Below are positions 12,346-22,825 of a stretch of DNA of 64,000 nt, piece by piece; the stretch's first letter is position 1; each line of letters opens with the position of its first letter. The stretch covers positions 38,665,565 to 38,729,564 of the forward strand of contig OX411555.1 of the NCBI GenBank assembly GCA_948146395.1. The letters run 5' to 3'. The stretch is from Fragum whitleyi (taxonomy: Eukaryota; Mollusca; Bivalvia; Cardiida; Cardiidae). A program made the translations under genes and the position numbers. Below the pieces are notes generated by a model. That model saw nothing but the letters and a program-made list of their open reading frames with translations, was not told the origin of the DNA and searched no databases.

Positions 12346-12512
12346 AGATAATCGTAAACCTATGTGAGATAGCAGTCGGAGGCTAGGAAAGGGTGTAATG
12401 ATAGTACAGGTGAAAGGAATACCAGGAATCCATTGTTAGGTGCTCCGGCCGCCGTGATATAACTGCGAAATTGTTGAAAGCGGCGTAAAACCCATTCAAA
12501 CAAACAAATTCT
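12346..12512 (+). mobile_element. SINE fragment (body and tail)
   Basis: Holds the body of the 36286 family from AATCGTAAACCTATGTGAG to GCGGCGTAAAACCCATTC, ending in a CAAACAAA tail. It lacks the tRNA-like head, so it is 5'-truncated. Confidence 0.6.
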
Positions 12513-13032
12513 TTTAAATCTTGCCTGCAGAATATAAGATCTGTCCGTTTGCTTCAATCTCTTTATAATTACTGAAATAAATATGTGAAAATAACAAGAT
12601 ATTTCTTCTTTTCCACGGTAATTTTCTCTTTAGACCAAAATTCAAACTCCCTACTTGAAACTTTGACTCCCTTATTTATCATATTGGGAGTCCACTGGAT
12701 TTCCTAATGACAGAAGATAGCATTGAACCCTGGTCTGAGTTGCTTGACATATCAATTTAGACATACGGCAATACTTTAGAGAACATCATGTTATGTATTT
12801 CTTGTCCATTCTGTTTCTCATGAAATTGTTTTTAATGAGTCAATTAAGACCATAAAATGTCTTACTCTGTCAACTTGTCTTTTTAAATTTGGACCAGTTT
12901 TCTGAATTGAATATTGGTTGAGGTTGAATCAAGGTCATAAAAGGGTTGAGGCATATTCAATATTGACTATTGACTCAATACACAAAATTATCACCATCTG
13001 TATTAGAACCTTTACCTGTCAATAATTTTTTT

Positions 13033-13295
13033 TCTTTAATGGGGTTTTACGCCCTTTTAACAATCTTTCATCAATATCTCAGCGGCTGCAGCACCTAGAT
13101 TCCTGGTTTTTGCAAACCAGTACTACCATAACATCCTTTCCTAGCTCCAGCTGCTATCCCACATAGGTCTATGATTATCAGCCCATTGGTGGAAGAAAAA
13201 TAGAAAGGATGAGTGTTGCCATCTTGAATCGAACCTGAGACCTTTTGATTGATAGTCCTATGCGCTACCAATGGGCAATTACGGCAGCTTCCTGT
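13033..13295 (-). mobile_element. SINE copy, reverse orientation
   Basis: Reads as the complement of the 36286 family, from GGGGTTTTACGCC to the box B complement GAATCGAACC and the head GCGCTACCAATGGGC. Confidence 0.6.
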
Positions 13296-13325
13296 CAACG
13301 AAAATTTGAAAGAAGTCTACTTTTC

Positions 13326-13573
13326 AACACTTGTCATGCAGACCCGGAATATTTCTGCTTTGGCAGAAGGTATTTACAAAGATCATTCTGCGCACATGTG
13401 CAGTCTGATCTTAGTCTATACCACCTCTGTTTCCTCATCAAGTTAAGAGAGATAAAAAATTTCGAAAGAAACAAAAAATCTGACTCACAAATAGTGCATC
13501 TAGTGCATTCAGTACTTTGATTTTGATGCCAGTACTGTTTGTAAATATTTTTATTCTGCATGACAAGGATTAA
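13326..13573. mobile_element. CCCTTGTCATGCTGAA-type MITE
   Basis: Terminal words CACTTGTCATGCAGA and TCTGCATGACAAGGATTAA flank an inner CGCACATGTGCAGTCTGATC palindrome. It lies within 40 bases of the preceding SINE. Confidence 0.55.
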
Positions 13574-13827
13574 TGGTTTTCTCTTTCACACAATGTTTAT
13601 TAAAGCTAAAAAGTTAAATTTAATCTTCATTTTGATTTGTCTTGATGTGAATGATATAAATTCAATAAATTATTGCAAGAAATTAGCTGGAGTAAAGCCA
13701 ATCTTTATTCTTATTTCTCTTCCTAACACTAGGTTGTGGGAACTCATTGCAATAAGTGCCCTCAATTTATTGTATGCATCCAGTTATTGACATTCATTTC
13801 AAACTAGAAAGCAAAATATTCTCCTGG

Positions 13828-14178
13828 TACAGTAAAACTTGTTTTAAGCGACCACTAACCGGACCACAAAAAAGCGGTCATTTAAGAAAATGGCCACTTA
13901 ATACATGTTTTGTTTGCAAAAAAGAAACATACTTATTTGATTGATTTCGTATGTCATTGCGAATTCTCAATAACCCCATGTTGTTAAAACTCAATAGAAT
14001 CGTCTCATTGAGACGGTTCTGGCGAGTTTAAACAATATAGGATTCATTTTCAATAATTTTTAGATCAACAAAACCTACTTTTTAAGATATTTTGATTTAT
14101 AGAATGGGATTGTGAAAACAGTGGCTTAATAAAAATGACCGCTTTATAGACGTGGTCGCTCGAGCTAGATAGACTGTA
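13828..14178. mobile_element. mariner-like MITE with TACAGTAAAAC ends
   Basis: TACAGTAAAACTTGTTTTAAG opens it and AGACTGTA closes it; AAGCGACCACT and GTGGTCGCT mark the subterminal inverted repeats. TA at both ends suits a TA target. The centre has an inverted repeat around AATAGAATCGTCTCATTGAGAC. The second copy is 34424-34767. Confidence 0.6.
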
Positions 14179-14255
14179 TATCTATAGCACTTAGAATCTC
14201 TCATTTAGATTGAAAGAAGGTCAATTTTCTGGACATTTCTCTTAGTCTGGCTCAA

Positions 14256-14554
14256 TTTTTAGCTTGGCTGTTTTCGGAGAAAACTCGAGGTATTACTATA
14301 GCCTCCGTGTCTTTGTGTGGTCGTCGTTGTCGTCATGCGAAAACTTTGACATTTTGTGATATCTCTGGTTCTACTGAAAGCATTTACTTGAAACTTGGCA
14401 TGCATGTTCACCATCAAAAGAGCAACCTATACTATCAAGGGGGATAACTCTAGATGCATTTTGAACAAATTATGCCCCTTTTTCGACTTAGATTTTTCCC
14501 ACCATCCAGCACTCAACAGCCGAGCATAGGCACCTGTAGGCGGTGCTCTTGTTT
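14256..14554 (+). mobile_element. Helentron-like non-autonomous element (GCTTGGCTGTT type)
   Basis: 5' TTTTTAGCTTGGCTGTTTTCGGAGAAAAC includes a small hairpin. Near the 3' end AACAGCCGAGC mirrors the start, then a hairpin GGCACC...GGCGGTGC and the terminus CTCTTGTTTT. A decayed relative lies at 45055-45210. Confidence 0.55.
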
Positions 14555-14653
14555 TACAGAATAATTAAAAAATAAGCTGTTTAACAGTAATGGCTAAGAT
14601 CAGATGGCAAATTTTTGCAGGCTTATCTTATTCTGTGCATTCTGCCTAGGCTC

Positions 14654-14923
14654 TTAACCCTTGTCATGCTGAACCCGGAATAATTCTGCTTTTGCAAGAG
14701 CTATAGATAAATATCAGCCTGCACATATGTGCAGTCTGATGTTAGTCTACAATGCAGTCTGATGTTAGTCTACACCACCTGTTTCTCACTTTCAAACCAG
14801 AATTGTTAATAGATTTATTTTTTCAAATAAAAGTTACCCTACAGTTGGTACTTTCAGTGTTTTTTTCCCTTTGATTTTGATGACAATTTTTAGCCAAAAT
14901 CTATTCATCATGACAAGGGTTAA
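14654..14923. mobile_element. CCCTTGTCATGCTGAA MITE, both TTAA flanks present
   Basis: TTAA then CCCTTGTCATGCTGAA at the left; TCATCATGACAAGGG then TTAA at the right. Inside are CTGCACATATGTGCAGTCTG and a duplicated GTCTGATGTTAGTCTACA word. TTAA targets and CCC termini are typical of the piggyBac superfamily. Confidence 0.65.
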
Positions 14924-15644
14924 GTATAGAAAGAATATGCTGTGAACAGTATGAGAAGGTTTTAGCTTTAGGTACAAGTTTTCAAGAATTAAAGAGACGG
15001 CAAACTTAATAGTACTGGTTTGAATTTTGTTCTCGAAGGAGTGTTAATATCAGAGGATATTTAAGGTAAATGGTGCTAATGATGTGTAACAGAGGAAATA
15101 ATGTAACAAAGGGAAAATAGTCTGCAATTATCTGTCCTTTGTAGTCCAATAGTGATTACTGAGTGAGCTTTGATAAAGGGAGATTAGAAAGGCAAATTCT
15201 ATATTTAGAAACTGTGTTATACATGAGGTAGCCCTTTGTCCCGATGTTCATTGTTAAATTGTACCGGATACCTGTTGGGTTTTGTGGGTGTATGGATTGA
15301 AAATACTACCAAAGTTTGAATTCTTTAAGTGACTAGATTAATTGTTATCCAAATGGTAAGGATTTAATGACTTGAATTGATAATTAGATTTTCTGCTTCT
15401 TCATTAACTGCACAAGAACTTAAAAAACATTTTGGGAAAAAGAGGAAAATTACTGTTTGTTACAAGCTTCCTTTTCTTACAAAAAGAACAAGTCAGAACT
15501 TTAAAATCAACTAGATGAAAGCAATACCAAAATCTTGTAATAAGCAACATTTTTTTGTTGTAATTTCAGTCTAGATTTGCTTATCAATTTTAGTGAAGTT
15601 TCAACAGAAAAAAATAACATGTCGCTTTACATGTAGATTATAAG

Positions 15645-16265
15645 ATACTGTAAACGGCTTTATATTGGCAATGTCCACATTTGGCGGTTTTTCGATTACG
15701 ATTTATTGGCTGTGATTTATTTTGGCGCATCTAACTTTAATGCAAAAATTAAACGCTTTATCTTTATTTTACATTTTTTCGTCATTTAAAACGACGTAAG
15801 TAAAAGAAAGGCGATTTCTAGAGTAATGTCAATTTCTACAAACTTGACAATAGTTTGTTTTCACACCTTTTGTTATTGTCATAACGCATGTATTAGTTTT
15901 GCACACTTTTTCTCTGTGATTTAATTAAAATGTTTCAACCAGCTTTGATCTTGAATCTTGAAATAGAGGGATCAGTGCAATACTATTGTAAGTGCCTATG
16001 ATTTATAGGCACTTACAATAGTATTGTGCTGACCAGTCGAATTATTGTCAACGTTGTCAGCATTACAATAAGTATGGTCTGCATATCTTTGATATTAATT
16101 TATTTAACATTGATTAAAATGTATAGATTTCATATTTATCATAATAAAAAAATTTCTTATTTAATAATGACAAATATTGGCGGTGGATTAATTTTGGCGC
16201 ATTTTAGCTTGACCGCCAATATAGCCAAAATAAAACCACCGCCAAAATTACCCCGTTTACAGTAT
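15645..16265. mobile_element. MITE with ATACTGTAAACGG ends
   Basis: ATACTGTAAACGGCTTTATATT at the left is mirrored by CCCCGTTTACAGTAT at the right. Further inside, TTGGCGGT and ACCGCCAA repeat in both orientations. The 620 bases include a nested palindrome at 15972-16032. An apparent reading frame at 16026-16409 is an artefact of this element. Confidence 0.6.
15972..16032. repeat. near-perfect palindrome, AATACTATTGTAAGTGCC family
   Basis: Arms of 28 bases (15972-15999 and 16005-16032), with two mismatches and a 5-base loop. Other members are at 45900-46031, 53317-53370, 58149-58210 and 62533-62603; single arms appear near 11195, 16316 and 28462. Confidence 0.75.
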
Positions 16266-16902
16266 ACATGTATTATAATTGTTAGGTGTCAGTGCAAAGC
16301 TAGTTGTAGTTCCTTTAGCACTTACAATAGTTTTGCACAAGCTCATTGCATTATCCACATGCTGGATGTTTTGAGATTGCTGAATCTAGGAGTTAGTGCA
16401 AAAAGATAGTATATGTCTCTACAATATACAGAAACAAACTATGTTTTTGTGCTAACCCCTTGAAATGTTAATTTATTATCATAGTTCAATAAAAGTGAAG
16501 AAGTTAAAAAAAGCTTCACTGAATTTGAATAATGGTTTATAGAGACTGTATTGTACAGATGATACCGGTACCTATATGTTGGAAAATTAATTGATTTTCA
16601 TTTGTCTTTTAAATAAAAAAAAATACTTTGTTTAGTAAAGTGATGAAATTAGAGATGGAGGGGTAGACTGAGAGGCAGCAGGAAGACTAAGAGGGAAGTG
16701 ATAGAGGGAAAAACTTGTTGTTTTATGTTTATAGTTTCTTACAGGTTTTCTAAAAATGCAGAAACTTTAATTTGACAAACTCAAAACTTTTCTCATATTT
16801 AACTTATTATATTTTTGTAAATACTCAAGAAATAAAAATAAATAGCATCGTTTGGCAAATAAATTCGGTCAGATCATCTCAGATGAAATATTCTTCAAAT
16901 GT

Positions 16903-17130
16903 TTAACCCTTTCCTGTTTAATCCCTGCTTTTTACGAGCCTGTTATTTTATGATTAAGAAACATTGTGAAAAAAGAAGAAATTGCTTCTGACAAGCAATT
17001 TCTTCTTTTACCACACTATTTTCTATCCTACTGAATGGTTATTTTTCAAATAAAATCCACTTTAAATTCTTGTCTGCAAAACCTTTGAATTTAGACAGGT
17101 CTTAAATTTTGTAAAACAGGAAAGGATTAA
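16903..17130. mobile_element. CCCTTTCCTGTTT MITE with TTAA flanks
   Basis: TTAACCCTTTCCTGTTTAAT at the left and AAACAGGAAAGGATTAA at the right are inverted repeats. An inner hairpin GAAGAAATTGCTT/AAGCAATTTCTTC lies near the middle. This second TTAA family has no sequence in common with the CTTGTCATGCTGAA family beyond CCCTT. Confidence 0.65.
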
Positions 17131-17440
17131 GTAAATGAATCACTGAAAAAAAAGGTAATAAATAATCATGCACATACTGTAAAAATGTTATTGTGCCCAA
17201 GGGTTTCATATATTCAGAATATACAGTTAAAGATAATTAAAAGCTTTCCTTGTGTCTGTTTTATCATGTTAATCAACTCAGGTAAGGGTCAGAACGAAAC
17301 TTGTTTTTATTTAACCCACATACTGCAGAACAACAAACAATTCTAAGTCTAGACCAAAATTAGAGACTGCAGACATTTCAAAGCAAAAGTTGAGTGGATA
17401 TTTCATTATGAATAAAAATTTCACAGTAAAAAGGTGACTA

Positions 17441-17679
17441 GTGGCATGCTGAACCCGGAATATACCTGCTTTGGCAGGAGCTATAGACAAACATCAGCCT
17501 GCACATATGTGCAGTCTGATGATAGTCTATACCACCTGTTTCTCACTTTCAAACCAGAATTGTGAATAGATTTACTTTTTCAAATAAAAATTGACCTACA
17601 GTTGGTACTTTCAGTGCTTTAAGCCTTTGATTTTAATCCAAATTTTTAGCCAAAATATATTCAGCATGACAAGGGTTAA
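17441..17679. mobile_element. CCCTTGTCATGCTGAA MITE, left tip missing
   Basis: Begins within the terminal repeat (GGCATGCTGAACCCGG) and ends TTCAGCATGACAAGGG plus TTAA. It is otherwise close to 14654-14923. Confidence 0.6.
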
Positions 17680-17703
17680 ATATATTGGTAATAATTGCAA
17701 TAT

Positions 17704-17770
17704 CCTATGTTGTTGGTACTCATTGGAATCATCTTGCAAAGATGATTCAAATGAATACCTTCAACATTGT
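17704..17770. repeat. palindrome, TATGTTGTTGGTACTCATT family
   Basis: The left arm CCTATGTTGTTGGTACTCAT faces ATGAATACCTTCAACATTG across AATCATCTTGCAAAGATGATT. Confidence 0.6.
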
Positions 17771-18462
17771 ATTTCATTTTGGAAATAAAAAATTTAGCTT
17801 GGCATTACCCCTGCTTATCTGTACTGTTTTGGCTACCAGATTCTTTTTCTGTATGTATGCTGATCTTCTAAATGTAAATACCAAAAAATCAGTCATGGAA
17901 TGTGTAAATTTTAAGGAAAAGGTTAAATTATTACCAGAATAATATTTGGGCCTTGTCAAAAAAGTGCTGACAATAATTCAATCAGTCCTTAGATTAAAGC
18001 CAATATCTTTATAGAGTACTTGAGAAACATTGACAGAAAAATATGACATGGTTTAACAGTTAATGCTTTCTTACCTAAAAAGGTATTTTGTAGCTATGAT
18101 TTTGATTTACCTTAAGAAACTGACACACAAAGACAGACAATAATTATTGTTTTAGGATTTTAAGACAGGGTTTCAATACATGTTAATGCCTGACAAGCAT
18201 CGTCCAATTGCTGAGGGTCAATAGAGTTTTTTTTCTATTTTAGAGGGTGGTGTTATGGATAACTGTAAAAGTGGAGACAAATTAGTGAAGGATTATTTAG
18301 GCTAGAAGTCAAAATATTACTGAATAATGTAAACAGCTGCTTATAGATAATTTATCAGAGCATCAGTATGATGTCCTAAAACTTTTGGCTTCTCCCATAT
18401 TTAAAACTTATACAAAGTGACAAATTTATAGGCTAGTCACTATAGATACAAATTGTAGGTGT

Positions 18463-21443
18463 ATTAGATGGTCGGACCCCACCCGATTTTTGGCCTTCTT
18501 TGTTCTATATAAAATTGACCAAAGTTAAGTCAATAAAGTTATAATATTTTCATTTGTCACTGAAAAATAGCGCTTTTAGGACATGACCTGTTATGCGAAA
18601 AAAGGCAAGAATTCGGAGTAGTGTTTTCTGTGATGTACCATGGTTACTTAATCAAATAATTCTTGGTAAAAGACCTTTGGAAATGATTGCTGAAAGTATA
18701 CTTTTGAACTATTACTCGGTCCCAACTTATTAAGCAAAAAATGATAAACATAAGTTTATTTTGAGGTAATTAAAAGGGGAGTTAATCATTGTTGGTCAAG
18801 GTTATTTTGACCAAAATTTCCACAATTTTCACTTTTTAATGCCAATAACTAGAACTAAATCATAAAAATATGAGCAATAAGAGTGTTTTCTGTTAAAAGA
18901 TATCAAATAGCAGGAGAAAGAGAAAATAAAACAGACATTTTTGCCTCAAAATTCGCTATTTCGATGAATCAAATGGTATAATAGCGTTCCCTAGAATGGA
19001 AAAGGGGTTCGTTAAGGGTAAAGAGTGAAATTCAAAATTCCACAATCTCTGCTAAATTTTTCAGGATCTAAAACATCGTTTAAGAGTTTGTGCATCGTTA
19101 ACTTACATAATGTGTAGGAAAAACGAAAACCAACCCCCCAAAACATGTCAAAATAGACATACTGGGGGTGAAATTTAATGAAAAACTGACAGAGCCCGCT
19201 CATTTTAAATTCTTAAAATATAGTTTTATGTCATAGATCACTTATAAAGCTCTGTTCCATGACAGATTTGTTGTATTGCAACTCAAAAAAGGATATTAGA
19301 AACCGAAACGGGAAGGAGAATCGTGCATTGTACAACATGGAATGGGGGTACCCACTTCAATAAATATCCATTCTGAAATGGGTGTTAAGGGTTGGAAATA
19401 CGGTCTCTTGTATTATTTTAAGCTATGTCGAGAGTTTCATTCACGTTTAGGTGTTCAGCTATGACGGCTTTACTGTTTAAGAATCAGAAACGGAAGATCA
19501 ATAAATTTACAAGAAACAACTTGACACGATAAGTGGGACAAATTTTACAAAATTGACCATTTTGACAAGTAATATCATATGTCTCCGCCAGCAAATTAAG
19601 GTTCATGTAAAGTGTTTAAATCCCAATTTCAAGGGCATTCATTTGCCAAGAAAAAGCAGTATGTCCAGGAAAATTATATATCAAAATGAAGCTATTTATG
19701 AGCACAAGCCGTTGAAAAACATAAGACTGTTATAACTATAGCGGTATAGCCAAAACATTGTGGAAAAGGGTCATTTTGTACAGAACAAGCAACTGCATGA
19801 CTGTTGGATAAAATTGGCTCATATTTTAACGAAGTCTAGCCTAAAGTACCATCCAGGTAGTGCTACAACCATTGGTATAAAACTCAGCCCAAAAACGTAA
19901 TTATGCAAGCAATTTATTTTGACTTATTTTATAAACACATATGTCATATATGTCATTCTAATTTTGTAAACGTGTAGATCTTTTTAGGGTATGGTGTGTT
20001 ATCACAACATAAATAGACATTAATTGTTTATATACCTGTAAGGTTGTTTAGCAATATACCAATTTCTATTTCACAGAATGATGAATATATAGTAATATTG
20101 TAGATCATTGAATTAAAAAAAAATATAATTTGAAATAAATCGCAGAAAATATTTCACAATATTATGGTGTGATGTTGCACCATACCTTACATCTATTTTG
20201 AAAACAGACCAAACCGGTTTGACATGTATGTTGACAAAATAAATGGAAATTTATTGTTTCAAAAGAGCCTTTTGAGACTGAGTTTTATATCTAAGGTTAT
20301 AGCACTACCTGGATGGTACTTCAGATTGTACTTTGTTAAAATACGGGGCAATTTTATGCAACCGTCATGCAGTTGCTTGGTCTGTACAAAATGACCCTTT
20401 TCCACAATGTTTTGTCTATACCGCTATAGCTATGGCGGTCTTATGTTGCCTAACTGCTTGTGCTCACGAATAGCTTCATTTTGATATATAATATACCTGG
20501 ACATACTGCTTTTTCTTGGCTTATGAAGTCCCCTAAATATTGGGTCTCAAACACTTTACATGAACCTTAACTTGATTCAAATATTTTCGTCTCTCAATTG
20601 GTTTTTATAAAAAGTGTTTTAAAACATTCTAATTCAATTGAGAAAACTAGTTTGAAAATGTCTTAAAAATGACTCTCAAAAAACGCTTTTAAAAGGGGCC
20701 CGTCTCCTGCGACCAAGTCATGAAAAAACCGTTATCGGGGTAAGGGTTAAGCGTTTTCTCACAATTTCTTACTAAAATTTCACCTTTAATTGCAAGAATA
20801 TTGAAAAGCAAATGTTTCTCAAGCTTATTAGCATAGAATTTTTGCCTTGAAATTTGATGGACGTCAGAAAAGTGATATTGAAATAGGCTCCTTTCGATAT
20901 TTAACTTACCAATTTAGCGAAAAGGGTTTGAATTTCAAGCCGGAAAGGGGATTTTGAATTAGGAGAAACGGGCATATTTCCTGTTTACTATCAACAAAGG
21001 TCTATTTACAATACTCTGAGTAAAGTAAATCAAAAATTTGCATTGAAAAAAACGATTTTTCAATCACCTATGTGTGATAGCCTCATATTACCAAATCGCA
21101 GGTGTTAAATGGGGTAAGGGGTTTTCTAGTCCATTCTATCGCATTGTTTACACAATTAATTACACCCACTTGACCAATTAAACTAATCCTTTCTTCCCAA
21201 AAGCACTAAAACTGACTTAATGATAATTTTAACTTTGTTTAAAGTTAAAAAATGCAAGTAGAAATATTTTCAAAGAATTTCCTTAATTTTTTTAAAAATA
21301 TTAATTATTCGATTTTAAATCGATAAAATCAACAAAATTTCATTTTTTACACTTTTTGGTACTATTGACAAAAGATGACATCATTTGAAACTACCTGAAG
21401 GGGTCAAATTTATTTTTTTAAAAATCGGGCCTTTTTACCATCT
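18463..21443. mobile_element. 3 kb foldback-type element of unknown class
   Basis: The ends TAGATGGT..CCCGATTTTT and AAAAATCGGG..ACCATCTA are inverted. Two inner arms, about 19575-19890 and 20275-20580, are inverted copies at roughly 90 percent by eye, sharing TGCATGAC, GGAAAAGGGTCATTTTGTAC and TACCATCCAGGTAGTGCTA. No protein is encoded. A 48-base start segment is repeated directly after the right end. Confidence 0.6.
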
Positions 21444-21492
21444 AGGTCGGACCCCACCCGATTTTTGGCCTTCTTTGTTCTATATAAAATTG
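21444..21492. repeat. direct repeat of the foldback element's left end
   Basis: From GGTCGGACCCCACCCG to TATATAAAATTG it is identical to 18470-18517. It abuts the right end of the foldback element, so it is either the start of a truncated tandem copy or a terminal direct repeat. Confidence 0.75.
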
Positions 21493-22102
21493 CTCAAATT
21501 TCAGGTGCTGCAACGCATTCCACAACACTTCTCTTATATATTACGTCATTAGCGCTTCATCTACATTCATAGATCTATCTTTTGAGACTAAAGAAACTTG
21601 GTCAAATCAGGTTATCTTTTGGGCTATTCAAGCGAGAGTAAAGACATCGTCTTTTTCCCACCCATGAAGAGGACAGTTAGTTCGGGTACGCCCCCCGTCC
21701 CTTATCCGTCCTCCCGGAAAGGAAATCGTGCACAAAAAAGATCGAACAAAGCGTTATATTAAAGAAGAGAATCAAAACTAGCAAAAAATCACATAAATAT
21801 GCACGTGGATCACTATTCTCCACTTCAAAATGCCATTTTAAAGACGAACTATTTTTTCTGTAAGATCTACTTTTACCATACAACGACCTCCGGAAGTAAA
21901 TTCCAGTGAGGTCACTCCAGATGATCATCAAGATTTCTTTGTGTTTCACTTTAATTTCCTGTCTTAACCTTTACCAGTGATGGAAATACAGAATCTCTCC
22001 ACTTGTCCCTGTAAAAAATAATTTTCTACCAAATCTGGATCAAAAAGAACTTGTCTGCAAAAAAAAATCAATTCAGTTTGAAAAAACATAGTTTAATTAA
22101 AA

Positions 22103-22140
22103 AGAAAATGCTGGAGTGATGCTGGACTCCAGCATTTTCT
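22103..22140. repeat. perfect 15-base hairpin
   Basis: AGAAAATGCTGGAGT and ACTCCAGCATTTTCT flank an 8-base loop. Single copy in this window. Confidence 0.7.
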
Positions 22141-22759
22141 TCATTAAACACAGTCTTCTACCCTTCAATATAAACATATTTGTGAAAATCAATGTTTTAG
22201 ATCAGTTTATTACCATTATGTGAATTCCACACCCCTGCCCTTACGGAAATGATCTAAAATATTTTGAATGGTTTGTCTACTATGTGGTACACACTTAAAG
22301 TTGTTTTGCATTTAAATTCTTGAATTACAAATTGATTTAATTAAGAATTTGAAATTTGTTGGTATATACTTTGAGAACCTGATAATGGCAGGATAATTAT
22401 TACATGTCAATTGTCATTTATATAGGTTATCAATTTATATGGGAATTTTTTGTCAGAAAACTTCTCTTTATCAAGCGTACATACTTTTAGTTGAAAACCA
22501 AACCCATTTAAACACTACACAATCCATTTTGACTGACTTTGGAAAATAAAATGTAAATCTTACTAGAGTAAAGGAATGGGACTTGGAAACCACAGTTGTA
22601 GAACTTGCTTGGTTTTAGCACTGTGGCATCAAATTTATTATTTTCACATACAAATTCTCCTTTCTTCACATTTACATCAGTGTAAAGTGTTGTCAATTTG
22701 TGAAAGAATTAAGTATGCGTTTGATTATGATCAATGATTATGTTGATTTCTACCTTCAG

Positions 22760-22825
22760 GTCAAGATGAATGTAATGCCACAATAGTACAAGGGAAGGGG
22801 CCATGTTATCAGTCAAGCCAGAATA
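22760..22825 (+). promoter_or_regulatory. 5' UTR part of exon 1 with two upstream ORFs
   Basis: A good acceptor (TTTCTACCTTCAG, ending 22759) opens this leader, so transcription starts further upstream in an unseen exon. Two short uORFs are present. One runs 22766-22786 and encodes MNVMPQ, in the main frame. The second runs 22803-22826 and encodes MLSVKPE; its TAA shares one base with the main ATG (TAATG). Such an arrangement could support reinitiation or dampen translation (inference). Confidence 0.55.

Larger units (their letters stand above)
1190..22759. other. upstream region: no coding exon found
   Basis: Besides the listed repeats, these parts show nothing recognisable: 1190-1812, 2773-3855, 4476-5140, 5539-5973, 7061-7765, 9340-9782, 10227-11332, 11639-12345, 12513-13032, 14924-15644, 16266-16902, 17771-18462 and 21493-22757. 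All are AT-rich with short, uninformative reading frames. A 5' non-coding exon of the Ski/Sno-like gene must lie somewhere here or beyond the window; I cannot place it. Confidence 0.6.

Noticed and set aside
11843..12347. Overlapping reading frames on both strands
   Set aside because: Opposite-strand frames of 92 and 118 codons share the same AT-rich DNA; neither has splice context or a family pattern.
16026..16409. 127-codon reading frame
   Set aside because: Overlaps a MITE and a palindrome; hydrophobic composition comes from AT-rich DNA.
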